A stretch of 64,000 bases of DNA from Planktothrix paucivesiculata PCC 9631 (GTDB lineage: Bacteria; Cyanobacteriota; Cyanobacteriia; Cyanobacteriales; Microcoleaceae), in contig NZ_LR735018.1 in NCBI RefSeq assembly GCF_900009265.2, forward strand, positions 237,218 through 301,217, in the 5' to 3' direction. This document shows, piece by piece, positions 43,784-52,146 of the stretch (its first letter is position 1; each line of letters opens with the position of its first letter). A program made the position numbers and the translations under genes. The notes under the pieces were generated by a model, which ran no database searches, had not been told where the DNA came from, and saw only the letters and a program-made list of their open reading frames with translations.

Positions 43784-44529
43784 GTGCTAAGACAAGGGAT
43801 ATATATGAATTACCCGCAGATTTAGACCAAAACCGCCTACCTAAACACATTGCTGTGATTATGGATGGCAATGGTCGCTGGGCGAAGCGTCGGGGTTTAC
43901 CTCGAACCATGGGCCATCGTCGGGGAGTTGATGCTCTCAAGGAAGCTTTACGCTGTTGTCGAGATTGGGGTGTACAAGCACTAACAGCCTATGCTTTTTC
44001 TACAGAAAATTGGGGGCGTCCTTTGGAGGAAGTCGATTTTCTCATGGCCTTGTTTGAGCGGGTTTTAATGCGAGAACTCCGAGAAATGATGGAGGAGGAA
44101 GTCCGAATTCAGTTTGTGGGAAATTTGGCAGCGCTTCCCAAGTCGCTACAGGAAAAAATAGACTATTCCATGGAGGAAACAAAGCAAAATAAGGGGATTC
44201 TCTTTACAATTGCCACTAATTATGGCGGACGACAAGAAATTTTAAAAGCCTGTCGAGAGATTGCTACTCAAGTTAAACAAGGGTTAATTCAACCGGAAGA
44301 TATTGATGAAACTCTATTTGAACAACATCTATATACAACGGGAATATGTCACCCTGATTTATTGATTCGTACCAGTGGAGAAATGCGAATTAGTAATTTT
44401 TTATTATGGCAACTAGCCTATGCAGAAATTTATGTAACTGATACCCTTTGGCCTGATTTTAATTATCAGGAATTGCATCTGGCTTTGTCTTCCTATCAAA
44501 AACGTGAACGCAGGTTTGGTAAGGTTTGA
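43780..44529 (+). CDS. uppS: Isoprenyl (undecaprenyl) diphosphate synthase
   Basis: The 249-residue product is a cis-prenyltransferase making the C55 lipid carrier for peptidoglycan and other polymers. Motifs are [17 protein letters not shown] (catalytic Asp and first Arg cluster), [10 protein letters not shown] and the C-terminal [22 protein letters not shown], with Asp/Glu and Arg residues in place. The start at 43780 overlaps the cdaA stop; longer in-frame upstream sequence lies inside cdaA. It converges on the futA-like gene, with a palindromic repeat between. Confidence 0.97.
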   Translation: MSAKTRDIYELPADLDQNRLPKHIAVIMDGNGRWAKRRGLPRTMGHRRGVDALKEALRCCRDWGVQALTAYAFSTENWGRPLEEVDFLMALFERVLMRELREMMEEEVRIQFVGNLAALPKSLQEKIDYSMEETKQNKGILFTIATNYGGRQEILKACREIATQVKQGLIQPEDIDETLFEQHLYTTGICHPDLLIRTSGEMRISNFLLWQLAYAEIYVTDTLWPDFNYQELHLALSSYQKRERRFGKV

Positions 44530-44570
44530 ATTTAGAAGTTGCCTGTTCTCTGTTAAAATATTTGGCTTTT

Positions 44571-44613
44571 GTTGTGGCTTTAGCCCCAAAAAAGAACACT
44601 AAAGCGCAACAAC
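44571..44613. repeat. Dispersed GCTTTAG / CTAAAGCGCAACAAC repeat, copy 3
   Basis: GTTGTGGCTTTAG (44571-44583) can pair imperfectly with CTAAAGCGCAACAAC (44599-44613). The copy lies between convergent genes uppS and the futA-like gene and may end both transcripts. It is related to 2542-2570 and 23509-23556. Confidence 0.55.
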
Positions 44614-44639
44614 AAACATCAATTTAAGGATAGTTGGGT

Positions 44640-45692
44640 TTATTTCCAACCGGCGCGATCCATAATTTGAATCGCCTGGGGATTGAATTTTCCATAGGCT
44701 GCAACATTAATGGGATTACTTTTAAATGTGCCAAAACCCGAGAGAACTGGAGAGACGGGAACACCCGCCACGGCTGGATATTCAAAAGCACTTTGAGCAA
44801 AAATCTTTTGAGCTTCAGGACTTGCTAAATGTTCTAAAAATTTAATCGCTCCCGCCTTATTAGGGGAAGTTTTAATCACCCCAGCCCCACTAATATTTGT
44901 GTGGGTTCCCTTTGCTCTTTGGTTCGGGAAAAATAAACCCACTTTACTGGCGATCGCTTGATCTTCAGGTTTTTTAGAGGCAACTAAACGCCCTAAATAA
45001 TAAGTATTTGCTAGGGTTAAATGCCCCACACCCGCCGCCACAGCTTTAATTTGAGAAACGTCATTTCCTTCTGGGGGTCTAGCAAAATTAGCTACAAATC
45101 CTTTTACCCAGTTTTCCGTAGGAGTTGTTCCACTATCTCCAATCATTGAAGCGACTAAAGATTGATTATAGATATTATTGGAAGAACGAATCACAATTTT
45201 TCCTTTCCATTTCGGATTAGCTAAATCTTCATAGGTAGAAAGTTGAGCCGGATTAACCTTAGCTTTATTATAAACAATCACCCTCGCCCGTTTAGAAAAC
45301 CCAAACCAATGACCATTTGGTTCTTTTAAATTGGCCGGAATTGCTTGATTTAAAATTCCTGAAGAAATCGGTTGAAAAATTCCCTGTTGTTGCGCTCTCC
45401 AAAGATTTCCGGCATCAACTGTAATTAGAATATCCGCCGGACTATTGGCGCCTTCGCTCTTAATCCGTTCTACCATTTCTTCGGCCTTTCCTTCCACCAA
45501 ATTAACCTTAATCCCCGTTTTTTGGGTGAAGCTCTGATAGATCTGGTTATCGCTATCGTAATGGCGGGCTGAGTAGATATTCAGGACTTGGGGGTTAGCT
45601 TGCGATCGCTTCATCGGGGTAAGTCCACCCGCAGCAACTACAGCTAAGGCTGTTCCCAGGGTCAGAAATGCACGTCTAGTGATTTTGTTCAT
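44640..45692 (-). CDS. futA: Iron(III) ABC transporter substrate-binding protein, FutA/IdiA type
   Basis: The 350-residue product is a ferric-iron binding protein of the FutA/IdiA family. The N-terminus has a Tat signal, twin Arg in KITRRAFLTLGTALAVVAAGG (residues 4-22), suggesting folded export. The mature domain starts VLNIYSARHYDSDNQIYQSF, with the conserved Tyr, and has NTYYLGRL with two Tyr that normally bind iron. The C-terminal GAGVIKTSPNKAGAIKFLEHL and SPEAQKIF are typical. The gene lies apart from its permease and ATPase genes. A possible iron-regulated site precedes it. Confidence 0.93.
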   Translation of the reverse strand: MNKITRRAFLTLGTALAVVAAGGLTPMKRSQANPQVLNIYSARHYDSDNQIYQSFTQKTGIKVNLVEGKAEEMVERIKSEGANSPADILITVDAGNLWRAQQQGIFQPISSGILNQAIPANLKEPNGHWFGFSKRARVIVYNKAKVNPAQLSTYEDLANPKWKGKIVIRSSNNIYNQSLVASMIGDSGTTPTENWVKGFVANFARPPEGNDVSQIKAVAAGVGHLTLANTYYLGRLVASKKPEDQAIASKVGLFFPNQRAKGTHTNISGAGVIKTSPNKAGAIKFLEHLASPEAQKIFAQSAFEYPAVAGVPVSPVLSGFGTFKSNPINVAAYGKFNPQAIQIMDRAGWK

Positions 45693-45740
45693 CAGAGTTT
45701 AATGCAATAGTTTATCAAGAAGATAGGATACACTTAATGC

Positions 45741-45760
45741 AATTAATTATCAATAATTGT
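45741..45760 (-). promoter_or_regulatory. Possible Fur-like iron box upstream of futA
   Basis: AATTAATTATCAATAATTGT, read on the minus strand, contains three near-hexamers of the GATAAT/ATTATC type (ATTATTGATAATTAATT), as in Fur boxes. It sits about 50 bases upstream of the gene. The match is partial, and AT-rich sequence gives chance hits. Confidence 0.3.
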
Positions 45761-45983
45761 TTTTTCAGAACACTTATGGTAATATATGCACTTTTTTACA
45801 GGGCATCACTTTTGGGGGATTTAACCTTCTTTGCAGGGGCTTTAAGCCTTAAATGTCTGGGTTAAGCCGAATCTAAGTTAGGAAACAAATGATTTAAGTT
45901 CTTAATATTTCTTTCTCAAGAATCAAAAATTATTGAAAAGAATAATCAAATATAGAAATAAAAAATATTCACAAGTTGATCTA

Positions 45984-46088
45984 ATAGGACTTACGCACCA
46001 AACCGGGTTTCTGGCCCTGATTTTGCGGATGAAATCTGGATTTCTCGTTCAGAAACCCGGTTTCTTTGGTCTTGTGCGTAAGTTCTGT
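45984..46088. mobile_element. MITE-like element with long terminal inverted repeats
   Basis: The ends ATAGGACTTACGCAC (45984-45998) and GTGCGTAAGTTCTGT (46074-46088) are inverted repeats with small mismatches. A second nested pair AAACCGGGTTTCT / AGAAACCCGGTTT lies inside. The whole element is near-palindromic and non-coding. Related end sequences occur at 9634-9647 and, reversed, at 35857-35870, so it belongs to a dispersed family. Confidence 0.65.
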
Positions 46089-46134
46089 CTAACCTGTGAA
46101 TATCGAGGGTTTAAGTCCGGTGCTTGGGCCTAAT

Positions 46135-46647
46135 TTAATCGCAATCTAGGGTGTCACGGGTGTGGCGTCCGGTGACTGGGTTGGTTCCCGTTGCCACTTT
46201 ACAGAGAGTGTTAATGGAATCTTTGCGTAACATCACATCTGTAAAATCAGCCCCGTCAATTATTGCCCCTTCAAATGTGGCATTATAGGCATAGGCTCCT
46301 TCGAGAATCGCGTTTGTTAGGTTGGTGCGCCTAAAACGAGCCATGTCCAAGGTGGAATTTCTCAGATCTGCACCTTCAAGATTCACGTCTTGGAGTTTAG
46401 CCCCAAATAAACTCACTCCCCGCAAATCCGTATGGCTAAAGTTGCTTCCGCGTAAATTGGCAAAGCCAAATTCTGAGTCTGTTAGGACTTGGCCCGAAAA
46501 ATCGGCATTTAACAAAGTCTGTTTTTCATAATTTTCAGCTAGGACTGATGGGGTTTTTAATAGGGTTACAAGAATCCAAAAACCGATGATCAGTAAAAAT
46601 CCTAGGGTTTTCAGGGGTGAAACTATTCTCAAATTGCTCAGATTCAT
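46135..46647 (-). CDS. Secreted pentapeptide-repeat protein (thylakoid lumen type)
   Basis: The product has about 170 residues. A signal peptide ([20 protein letters not shown] then SVLA before ENYEKQ) is followed by pentapeptide repeats A(D/N)LxX ([30 protein letters not shown] and onward, about 45-150). A short tail with two Cys (TLCK and TLDCD) follows. The layout matches small lumenal pentapeptide proteins of cyanobacteria. I chose the inner Met, which has a TGGAAAA site ahead; a longer frame opens at 46668. It is divergent from the YraN-family gene. Confidence 0.85.
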   Translation of the reverse strand: MNLSNLRIVSPLKTLGFLLIIGFWILVTLLKTPSVLAENYEKQTLLNADFSGQVLTDSEFGFANLRGSNFSHTDLRGVSLFGAKLQDVNLEGADLRNSTLDMARFRRTNLTNAILEGAYAYNATFEGAIIDGADFTDVMLRKDSINTLCKVATGTNPVTGRHTRDTLDCD

Positions 46648-46723
46648 ATTTTTTCCAGGATCAATCAATATTTGAAGATAAAATTCGTACTTATTAATTA
46701 TTCTATTTGTAATCCTAGATCCG

Positions 46724-47191
46724 ATGTCTGAATCAAGAGTAATTGGTTCTTTAGGGGAAAAACTGGTTGGCCATTGGTTAGAATCACAAGGCTGGCAGAT
46801 TTTGCATCATCAATGGCATTGTCGATATGGAGAAATTGATTTAATTGCCGTTGAAAGGGGAGAATCGGGAATTTTGACTTTAAGTTTTGTTGAAGTGAAA
46901 ACTCGTGGTCAACGGAATTGGGATCAGGGGGGACTGTTAGCGATTACTCCAAAGAAGCAAGCCAAAATCATTCAATCGGCTGAATTATTTTTAAGCGATC
47001 GCCCCCAATTCCTAGAATGCCCTTGTCGGTTTGATGTTGCTTTAGTCAGTTGTGTTCACGACCCAACTCGAACCTCGATCTCAAAGGAAGTTTCCAGCTT
47101 TTCCTCACGCATAAATATCGGTCAGTCTGTATGGATAAACGGCTACCAACTGACTCTACAAGATTATATTGAATCGGCATTTAGCGAATAA
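46724..47191 (+). CDS. YraN (UPF0102) family endonuclease-like protein
   Basis: The 155-residue product belongs to the UPF0102/YraN family, with a PD-(D/E)XK nuclease-like core: [40 protein letters not shown], then [10 protein letters not shown] and RFDVALVSC. The Glu, Asp and E-x-K residues are present. The role is not settled in the family; DNA repair and RNA processing have been proposed. The C-terminal part is a little longer than in E. coli YraN. Confidence 0.9.
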   Translation: MSESRVIGSLGEKLVGHWLESQGWQILHHQWHCRYGEIDLIAVERGESGILTLSFVEVKTRGQRNWDQGGLLAITPKKQAKIIQSAELFLSDRPQFLECPCRFDVALVSCVHDPTRTSISKEVSSFSSRINIGQSVWINGYQLTLQDYIESAFSE

Positions 47192-47200
47192 TCAAGGAAA

Positions 47201-47590
47201 TTAAGCTAAGGCTTCGGGACAGTACCCTAATCCTCTAACAAATTGGGTTCGGAAAGATTCCACATCTTCACGGTTAGGAATACCATGGGAAACAACAGCC
47301 ACTTGGTAGCGACGCATCACACTCAGGGGAGATTGTCCGGTTTCCAAACCCCAAAGGGCCATTAAAATTCGCATATCGGGTTCGTAGGGAATACCCAATT
47401 CCTGCATAAAAGCCCTAAAGTCACCATGTTCCTGGGGGGTGAGATAGTGACACATTTTGACTTTAATAATCCAGCCATCAATTTGGTGAATCACCGTAAT
47501 AAATTGAACCGGGAGAGAATCATTTGAGCATAAGAAGTCTATGACTCTCAGGGTAAGACTGGTGTTGGCGAGGTAGTAAAGGTATTCCAT
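47201..47590 (-). CDS. Conserved hypothetical protein, cyanobacterial type
   Basis: The 129-residue product is compact, with no membrane or signal segment. Noticeable segments are SLTLRVIDFLCSNDSLPVQF, KMCHYLTPQEHGDFRAFMQELGIPYEPDMRILMALWGLETGQSPLSVMRRY and the end RTQFVRGLGYCPEALA. I do not recognise the family. It is convergent with the YraN gene, nine bases apart. Base composition is like its neighbours, so it looks native. Confidence 0.65.
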   Translation of the reverse strand: MEYLYYLANTSLTLRVIDFLCSNDSLPVQFITVIHQIDGWIIKVKMCHYLTPQEHGDFRAFMQELGIPYEPDMRILMALWGLETGQSPLSVMRRYQVAVVSHGIPNREDVESFRTQFVRGLGYCPEALA

Positions 47591-47992
47591 CGGTGATCTC
47601 CTGCATGATTGTTCCGCTTTGTTTGTTGCTCAACTCCAATCTGGAACTCTGCAACAAAGAGCAATAGGAGCGGTATTTTTGCTTATCCTGTAACCCTTGA
47701 TTCAGGTCTGAAGTTGAAACGGAGCCAAAAATGATGAGACCCTAATAAACAGCAGATCTGATAGGTAACACAACCCTATACATATTATATTGACAAGATT
47801 AGGGATAATAAGATAGGGGAAAAGCACCCGATTTCCTATGGGGGATTCTACCCAGCTTAAAACCCAGAAATTGTTGGGGATCAAAGTAAAACCCCAGAAG
47901 ATCACCTAGGGGATCGGCCAATATTAGTTTTTATGGGGTCTCCCGTGAGATAATGTATAAAAAAAAATTTGGGTAAGGGATAAATCAGAAAA
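47591..47992. other. Intergenic region, no gene seen
   Basis: The 402-base gap lies between divergent genes and must contain both promoters. Reading frames here are short and lack a ribosome binding site. A TATAAAAAA run near 47955 is close to the queA start. Confidence 0.5.
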
Positions 47993-49183
47993 ATGGATCA
48001 GTTAGATTATTGGTTGGAAAGCTATAACTATGAACTGCCAGAAGAACGGATTGCTCAAAATCCAGTTGTACCAAGGGATCACTCCCGTTTGCTGATTGTA
48101 GATTCTCCCGACTCCCATCGTCATTGTCTGTTTAAAGATTTACCCGAATTTCTTAGACCTGGGGATTTACTGGTACTTAATAATACTCGTGTGCTTCCGG
48201 CTCGTCTGTATGGACAAAAAAGTAGTGGGGCGGCGGTGGAAGTATTACTACTCGAAGAAAAACAGCATAATTGCTGGTTGGCTTTGGTCAAACCGGGTAA
48301 AAAATTTAAACCGGGTTCTGTGATTGAGTTTGAACTGAATCCTTTATCAAAAAATAATTTTAATTGTGAAAAATTGCGGGCGACGGTCTTAGAAACCGAT
48401 GAAGAAACAGGGGGAAGATTATTAAAATTTGAAATCCCACCCGAGAAGTCTCTGATTCCGTTTTTAGAAGCCTTTGGGAATATTCCCTTTCCTCCCTATG
48501 TCACGGAAACCGAAGCCTTACCCGAACAATATCAAACGATTTATGCAGAACGTTCCGGGGCGGTCGCCGCACCGACTGCGGGGTTACATTTCACTGAAGA
48601 ATTATTTCAGCGTTTACAATTAAAAGGAATTGATCAAGTTTTTTTGACTTTGCACGTGGGAGTGGGAACGTTTCGACCTGTGGAAGTAGATAATATTATC
48701 GACCATCAAATGCACGGAGAATGGATTGAAGTTCCGGCGGCAACCTTGGAAAAAATCGAAACAACTAAGGCATCTGGGGGGAGAGTGATTGCAGTTGGAA
48801 CAACTTCTGCACGGGCATTAGAAGGGGCTGCGATCGCCCTTTCCAACCCCACAGAAACCCCCCAAGAATCAACGGTTACAGGCTATTGCGGGAAGACTGA
48901 TATTTTTATCTATCCTGGGTATCAATGGCGGATGATTGATGGATTAATTACTAATTTTCACTTACCTAAATCCAGTTTGTTAATGTTGGTTTCAGCATTA
49001 ATTGGACGGGAAAGGTTATTAAGTTTATATCAACAAGTCTTAGAAGAACCTGCTAATCAGTTTGGACAACAATATCGCTTTTATTCCTTTGGGGATGCGA
49101 TGTTTATTGCACCTGAAAGTGTGTTTTCAAGTAGGGAACAGGGAACAGGGAACAGGGAACAGGGAACAGGGAACAGGGAATAG
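47993..49183 (+). CDS. queA: S-adenosylmethionine:tRNA ribosyltransferase-isomerase
   Basis: The 396-residue product adds the queuosine precursor group to tRNA. Family blocks include LESYNYELPEERIAQNPVVPRDHSRLL, LLVLNNTRVLPARLYG, ERSGAVAAPTAGLHFTEELF, LHVGVGTFRPVEVDNI and DGLITNFHLPKSSLLMLVSALIGRE. The true domain ends around SFGDAMFIAPES. About 20 further residues, SREQGTGNREQGTGNRE, are encoded by tandem GGGAACA heptads that run into the stop codon. The family usually ends near 350-380 residues, so the extension is foreign. Confidence 0.95.
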   Translation: MDQLDYWLESYNYELPEERIAQNPVVPRDHSRLLIVDSPDSHRHCLFKDLPEFLRPGDLLVLNNTRVLPARLYGQKSSGAAVEVLLLEEKQHNCWLALVKPGKKFKPGSVIEFELNPLSKNNFNCEKLRATVLETDEETGGRLLKFEIPPEKSLIPFLEAFGNIPFPPYVTETEALPEQYQTIYAERSGAVAAPTAGLHFTEELFQRLQLKGIDQVFLTLHVGVGTFRPVEVDNIIDHQMHGEWIEVPAATLEKIETTKASGGRVIAVGTTSARALEGAAIALSNPTETPQESTVTGYCGKTDIFIYPGYQWRMIDGLITNFHLPKSSLLMLVSALIGRERLLSLYQQVLEEPANQFGQQYRFYSFGDAMFIAPESVFSSREQGTGNREQGTGNRE

Positions 49184-49245
49184 GTAATGGGTAATGGGTA
49201 ATGAGTAATGGGTAATGGGTAATGGGTAATGGGTAATGGGTAATG
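49134..49245. repeat. Heptanucleotide tandem repeats (GGGAACA)6 and (GGTAATG)9
   Basis: Six perfect GGGAACA units (49134-49175), one GGGAATA unit, then nine GGTAATG-type units with a single variant (49183-49245). The first block lies in the queA reading frame and encodes REQGTGN; the stop TAG is made by the degenerate unit. Confidence 0.95.
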
Positions 49246-49290
49246 GGGAGGAAAATATTTCACCCTATTGGTTTGTTCCCTGGGATAAAA

Positions 49291-49887
49291 TCAGGACTTA
49301 TTTTTTTTCCCAATTAATTGATCAACTAAATTTTTATGATAATTGGGTGGGACTTTAACCACTTCACGTTGGGGCGGTGCGGGGGCGGGGGTTGCGGGAC
49401 GGGAGGCCTGGGCCTGAGTCGGGACAGAATTAGTATAGGGGGGGCGTCCATAGCCTAAAATGATCCCGCGAGTTCGGGTTCGACGCATGACTTGACCGCC
49501 ATTGGCATCATTACCCACTCCGGTATTCCCCTCAATACTCATAATACTGCCATCGGATTTAACCGATTCTACGATCCCGACATGATCGGCAATTCCATCC
49601 CCCCGCCAACAGAAAAACACCACATCCCCGACTTTGGGCTCCTGAAACCATTGGCCCCGTTGTCTAAACCAGGATACCCCATCGGGACAATAGGCGAACC
49701 CTTTCGCGCTTCTAATGGGCAGAGGTAAGCCAATTTTATCAAAACAATAGGAGATAAAAATTGCACACCAAGGAACATAATTCATGCCGTACCATTGGCC
49801 ATACTTGTTACCATTACTACCCGGGGGATGTTCCGCATATCCAACTTCACCCGCAGCAATATTAATTAAATTACCTACAGTTGTCAT
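49291..49887 (-). CDS. CHAP-domain peptidoglycan hydrolase-like protein
   Basis: The 198-residue product has a CHAP (NlpC/P60-related) amidase/peptidase domain (about 10-150). Catalytic Cys in VPWCAIFISYCF, His in IADHVGIVESV and a downstream Asn in SIEGNTG fit the Cys-His-polar triad. The C-terminus is Pro/Ala/Gln-rich and ends with a basic NLVDQLIGKKNKS. No signal peptide is visible, so export would need a special route, a holin-like route or cell lysis. It could be a cell-wall modifying protein or of phage origin; no other phage gene is nearby. Confidence 0.85.
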   Translation of the reverse strand: MTTVGNLINIAAGEVGYAEHPPGSNGNKYGQWYGMNYVPWCAIFISYCFDKIGLPLPIRSAKGFAYCPDGVSWFRQRGQWFQEPKVGDVVFFCWRGDGIADHVGIVESVKSDGSIMSIEGNTGVGNDANGGQVMRRTRTRGIILGYGRPPYTNSVPTQAQASRPATPAPAPPQREVVKVPPNYHKNLVDQLIGKKNKS

Positions 49888-50134
49888 ATAGAATTCTCCA
49901 AAATTTTAAACTGATTTGGGATAGAGTAGGCTGATCAGTGCGTTATCTGTTAATTTTGGGATGAGATTTTCCTCCTGTACTAAAACTATTTTACTCTTTT
50001 TCTTTCTAACATAGGAATTAAGGTTTTTATCCCTTAAATCATCCTTAAGGTTATTTCCAGAAAGATAACGCCCCAATTCCCAGGCTATTTTTATTTTCAA
50101 GGAGATTTATCGGTAATCCGAATTAATTCTAAAA

Positions 50135-51223
50135 TCAGGAATATTTTTGATTAGTGCGTTTAATTTGTTCCCGTTCTATGGCTTCAAATAAAGCTCTAAA
50201 ATTACCTTCTCCAAAGCCTTTAGCCTGTCGAATTTCACCTTCAATTGTACAAAATTTTCGTTCAATAAATTCAAAGAAAAATGTCGGTTGCTCAAAAATA
50301 GGTTGAGTAAAAATTTGTAATAGCATCGCTTCTGGGTTTAAATATTCCCAGTCTGCTAGGATTTGATGAGCTTTTAATTCTTCCCAATTCACTAACAAGG
50401 GTTGATCAATCCAACGTTTTTGTAATTGTAGATAATATTCATCAGGAACCTTTAAAAAAGCTAATCCTCTTTGTTTTAAACAATTAATTTTTTGGACTAA
50501 ATTAGAGGTTTTTAGGGCAATATGTTGAATCCCTGAACCTCGATTCATGTCTAAAAATTCTTGGATCTGAGAATTAGTTGATGCGGGTTCATTGATCGGA
50601 AACTGAACTTTACCTTGAGAATGAACCATAACTTGACTTTGTAATCCAGAGCGTTCCGTTTGAATATCAAAACTTTGTTTAGGTTGAAATCCTAAATTAT
50701 TTTGATACCAAGAAATTGCCGTTTTTAAGTCTCCAGATTCTACATTTAAGACAACATGATCAATTGTCAGTATATCGGCGGAAGATATAGGAATAATATC
50801 GGTAAAACCAGGAATTGGCTTGCTGGGTATTGTTCCTATTTGTTCAACTAAAGTATGACGTAAACCTTGCCATCCTTCTAGGGTTAACCATTTTAATTTT
50901 CCTCCCGAATATTCCTGAGATTTTAAGGGCGAAATTACCCGAACTCCTTGTTTAATAAGGTGTTCAAGTCTTAATTCTAAATCTTTAACTTGAAAGGCAA
51001 TATCTGCAACTCCCGACGGATGCAATTGCAAAAATTCAGTAACATGGCTCTCAATAGTTAAAGGCGAAGATAAGAGGAAATAGACTGAACCCTGATAAAC
51101 AATTTCCGTTTGGGTATGACCAAAGCTCCGACTGCTAATTCCTTGAAATCCTAAATTTTCGATAAACCATTCCCGTGTTCGTTTAGCATCTTGAACATAG
51201 AAATGGATATGATCAAACTCCAT
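50135..51223 (-). CDS. hppD: 4-hydroxyphenylpyruvate dioxygenase-like protein
   Basis: The 362-residue product has two VOC (vicinal oxygen chelate) domains. It starts MEFDHIHFYVQDAKRTREWF; the iron ligands are His in LTIDHVVLNVESGD, His in SGIQHIALKTSN and Glu in FFFEFIERKF. The end GEGNFRALFEAIEREQI is typical of HPPD. The enzyme makes homogentisate, the ring precursor of tocopherol and plastoquinone in cyanobacteria. GGAGA precedes the chosen Met. The SDR gene lies 35 bases upstream on the same strand. Confidence 0.9.
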   Translation of the reverse strand: MEFDHIHFYVQDAKRTREWFIENLGFQGISSRSFGHTQTEIVYQGSVYFLLSSPLTIESHVTEFLQLHPSGVADIAFQVKDLELRLEHLIKQGVRVISPLKSQEYSGGKLKWLTLEGWQGLRHTLVEQIGTIPSKPIPGFTDIIPISSADILTIDHVVLNVESGDLKTAISWYQNNLGFQPKQSFDIQTERSGLQSQVMVHSQGKVQFPINEPASTNSQIQEFLDMNRGSGIQHIALKTSNLVQKINCLKQRGLAFLKVPDEYYLQLQKRWIDQPLLVNWEELKAHQILADWEYLNPEAMLLQIFTQPIFEQPTFFFEFIERKFCTIEGEIRQAKGFGEGNFRALFEAIEREQIKRTNQKYS

Positions 51224-51258
51224 AATTCTCCGTTCAATAAGCAACAATATAATTAAGT

Positions 51259-51966
51259 TTAAAAGAATAAATGGCTTTCCGGTTGAATATTAATTTCCAT
51301 TGGAACCGCTTGGGGTTCGGCGGCTAAGGCAAACATAATAGAATTAGCAGCAGTTTCCGCACTCAACATTTTTGAGCGGTCAACTTTTAAACTGACATTA
51401 TCCCAAAAAGAGGTATCGACACCCCCAAAATAAAATAGGGTGACTTTAATTCCGTAGCGTCTAACTTCATCGGCAAAACATTTACTAAAACCCACTAAAC
51501 CAAATTTAGAGGCACAATAGGCGCTAGACATTGCCATAGAATGTTTCCCTAAAATCCCGACAACATTACAAATATGTCCTGATTTTTGTTGCTTCATAAT
51601 ATTAGCAGCAGCTTGACAGGTATAGACCGATCCTTTTAAATTTAGATCCAACATGGCATCTAAATCAGTCGGTTCAATTTTATTCCACTGTTTTAAAATT
51701 CCCGCCCCCGCCGCATTTACTAAAATATCAATTTGACCGAAATAATCAACTGTTTTTTGAATTAAACTCTCGACCTGTTGGGGGTCAGTAATATCCGTTG
51801 GGACAATTAACAATTCCGTTGGCGCTAACTCCGTTGCTAAGGCTTCCAATTGACTGCTATTCCTCGCGACTAAGACCAGTTTTGTTCCGATTTGGGCCAA
51901 TTTTCTGGCTACAGCCGATCCAATTCCTCCGGTGGCCCCCACAACGATAGCGACTTTATTGTTCAT
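51259..51966 (-). CDS. Short-chain dehydrogenase/reductase
   Basis: The 235-residue product is a classical SDR: cofactor-binding GATGGIGSAVA, NAAGAG, and the catalytic Tyr and Lys in SSAYCASKFGLVGFSK. It is oriented with hppD and 35 bases ahead of it, suggesting one transcript. Its substrate is unknown; the pairing might involve aromatic or quinone metabolism. The C-terminal part EINIQPESHLFF has no membrane segment. Confidence 0.92.
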   Translation of the reverse strand: MNNKVAIVVGATGGIGSAVARKLAQIGTKLVLVARNSSQLEALATELAPTELLIVPTDITDPQQVESLIQKTVDYFGQIDILVNAAGAGILKQWNKIEPTDLDAMLDLNLKGSVYTCQAAANIMKQQKSGHICNVVGILGKHSMAMSSAYCASKFGLVGFSKCFADEVRRYGIKVTLFYFGGVDTSFWDNVSLKVDRSKMLSAETAANSIMFALAAEPQAVPMEINIQPESHLFF

Positions 51967-52028
51967 TTTCCTTTATATTTCTTAACAATCATTTTTCTTA
52001 GTATAACAAATTATCGTTCCCCCTGTAG

Positions 52029-52048
52029 AGACGTGCCACGGCGCGTCT
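52029..52048. repeat. Palindromic REP-like repeat, copy 3
   Basis: AGACGTGCCACGGCGCGTCT is the reverse complement of the copies after the Uma2 genes. It lies between the SDR gene and a second, split variant. Confidence 0.85.
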
Positions 52049-52102
52049 CTCTCTCTGGGTTAAGCCTTTGTAAAAAATTTACCGCAGTTTGAGTCTTAGC
52101 AT

Positions 52103-52146
52103 AGACGCGCCCATAGCCTTCGGTATGGCTGCGCCCGGGCACGTCT
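52103..52146. repeat. Palindromic REP-like repeat, split variant
   Basis: AGACGCGCCC is followed by an inserted palindrome (ATAGCCTTCGGTATGGCT) and then GCGCCCGGGCACGTCT, so a smaller hairpin has entered the middle of the standard repeat. It lies just downstream of the NYN-domain gene. Confidence 0.65.

Larger units (their letters stand above)
45693..46134. other. Intergenic region with palindromic mobile-like element
   Basis: A 442-base gap without a gene. It holds a possible Fur-like site near 45741-45760 close to the futA-like start, and a 105-base inverted-repeat element at 45984-46088. Confidence 0.6.

Noticed and set aside
49906-50100. Minus-strand frame of 64 residues between the CHAP and hppD genes
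   Set aside because: It opens at a TTG without good support, and its 3' part forms the upstream region of the CHAP gene. No family resemblance.
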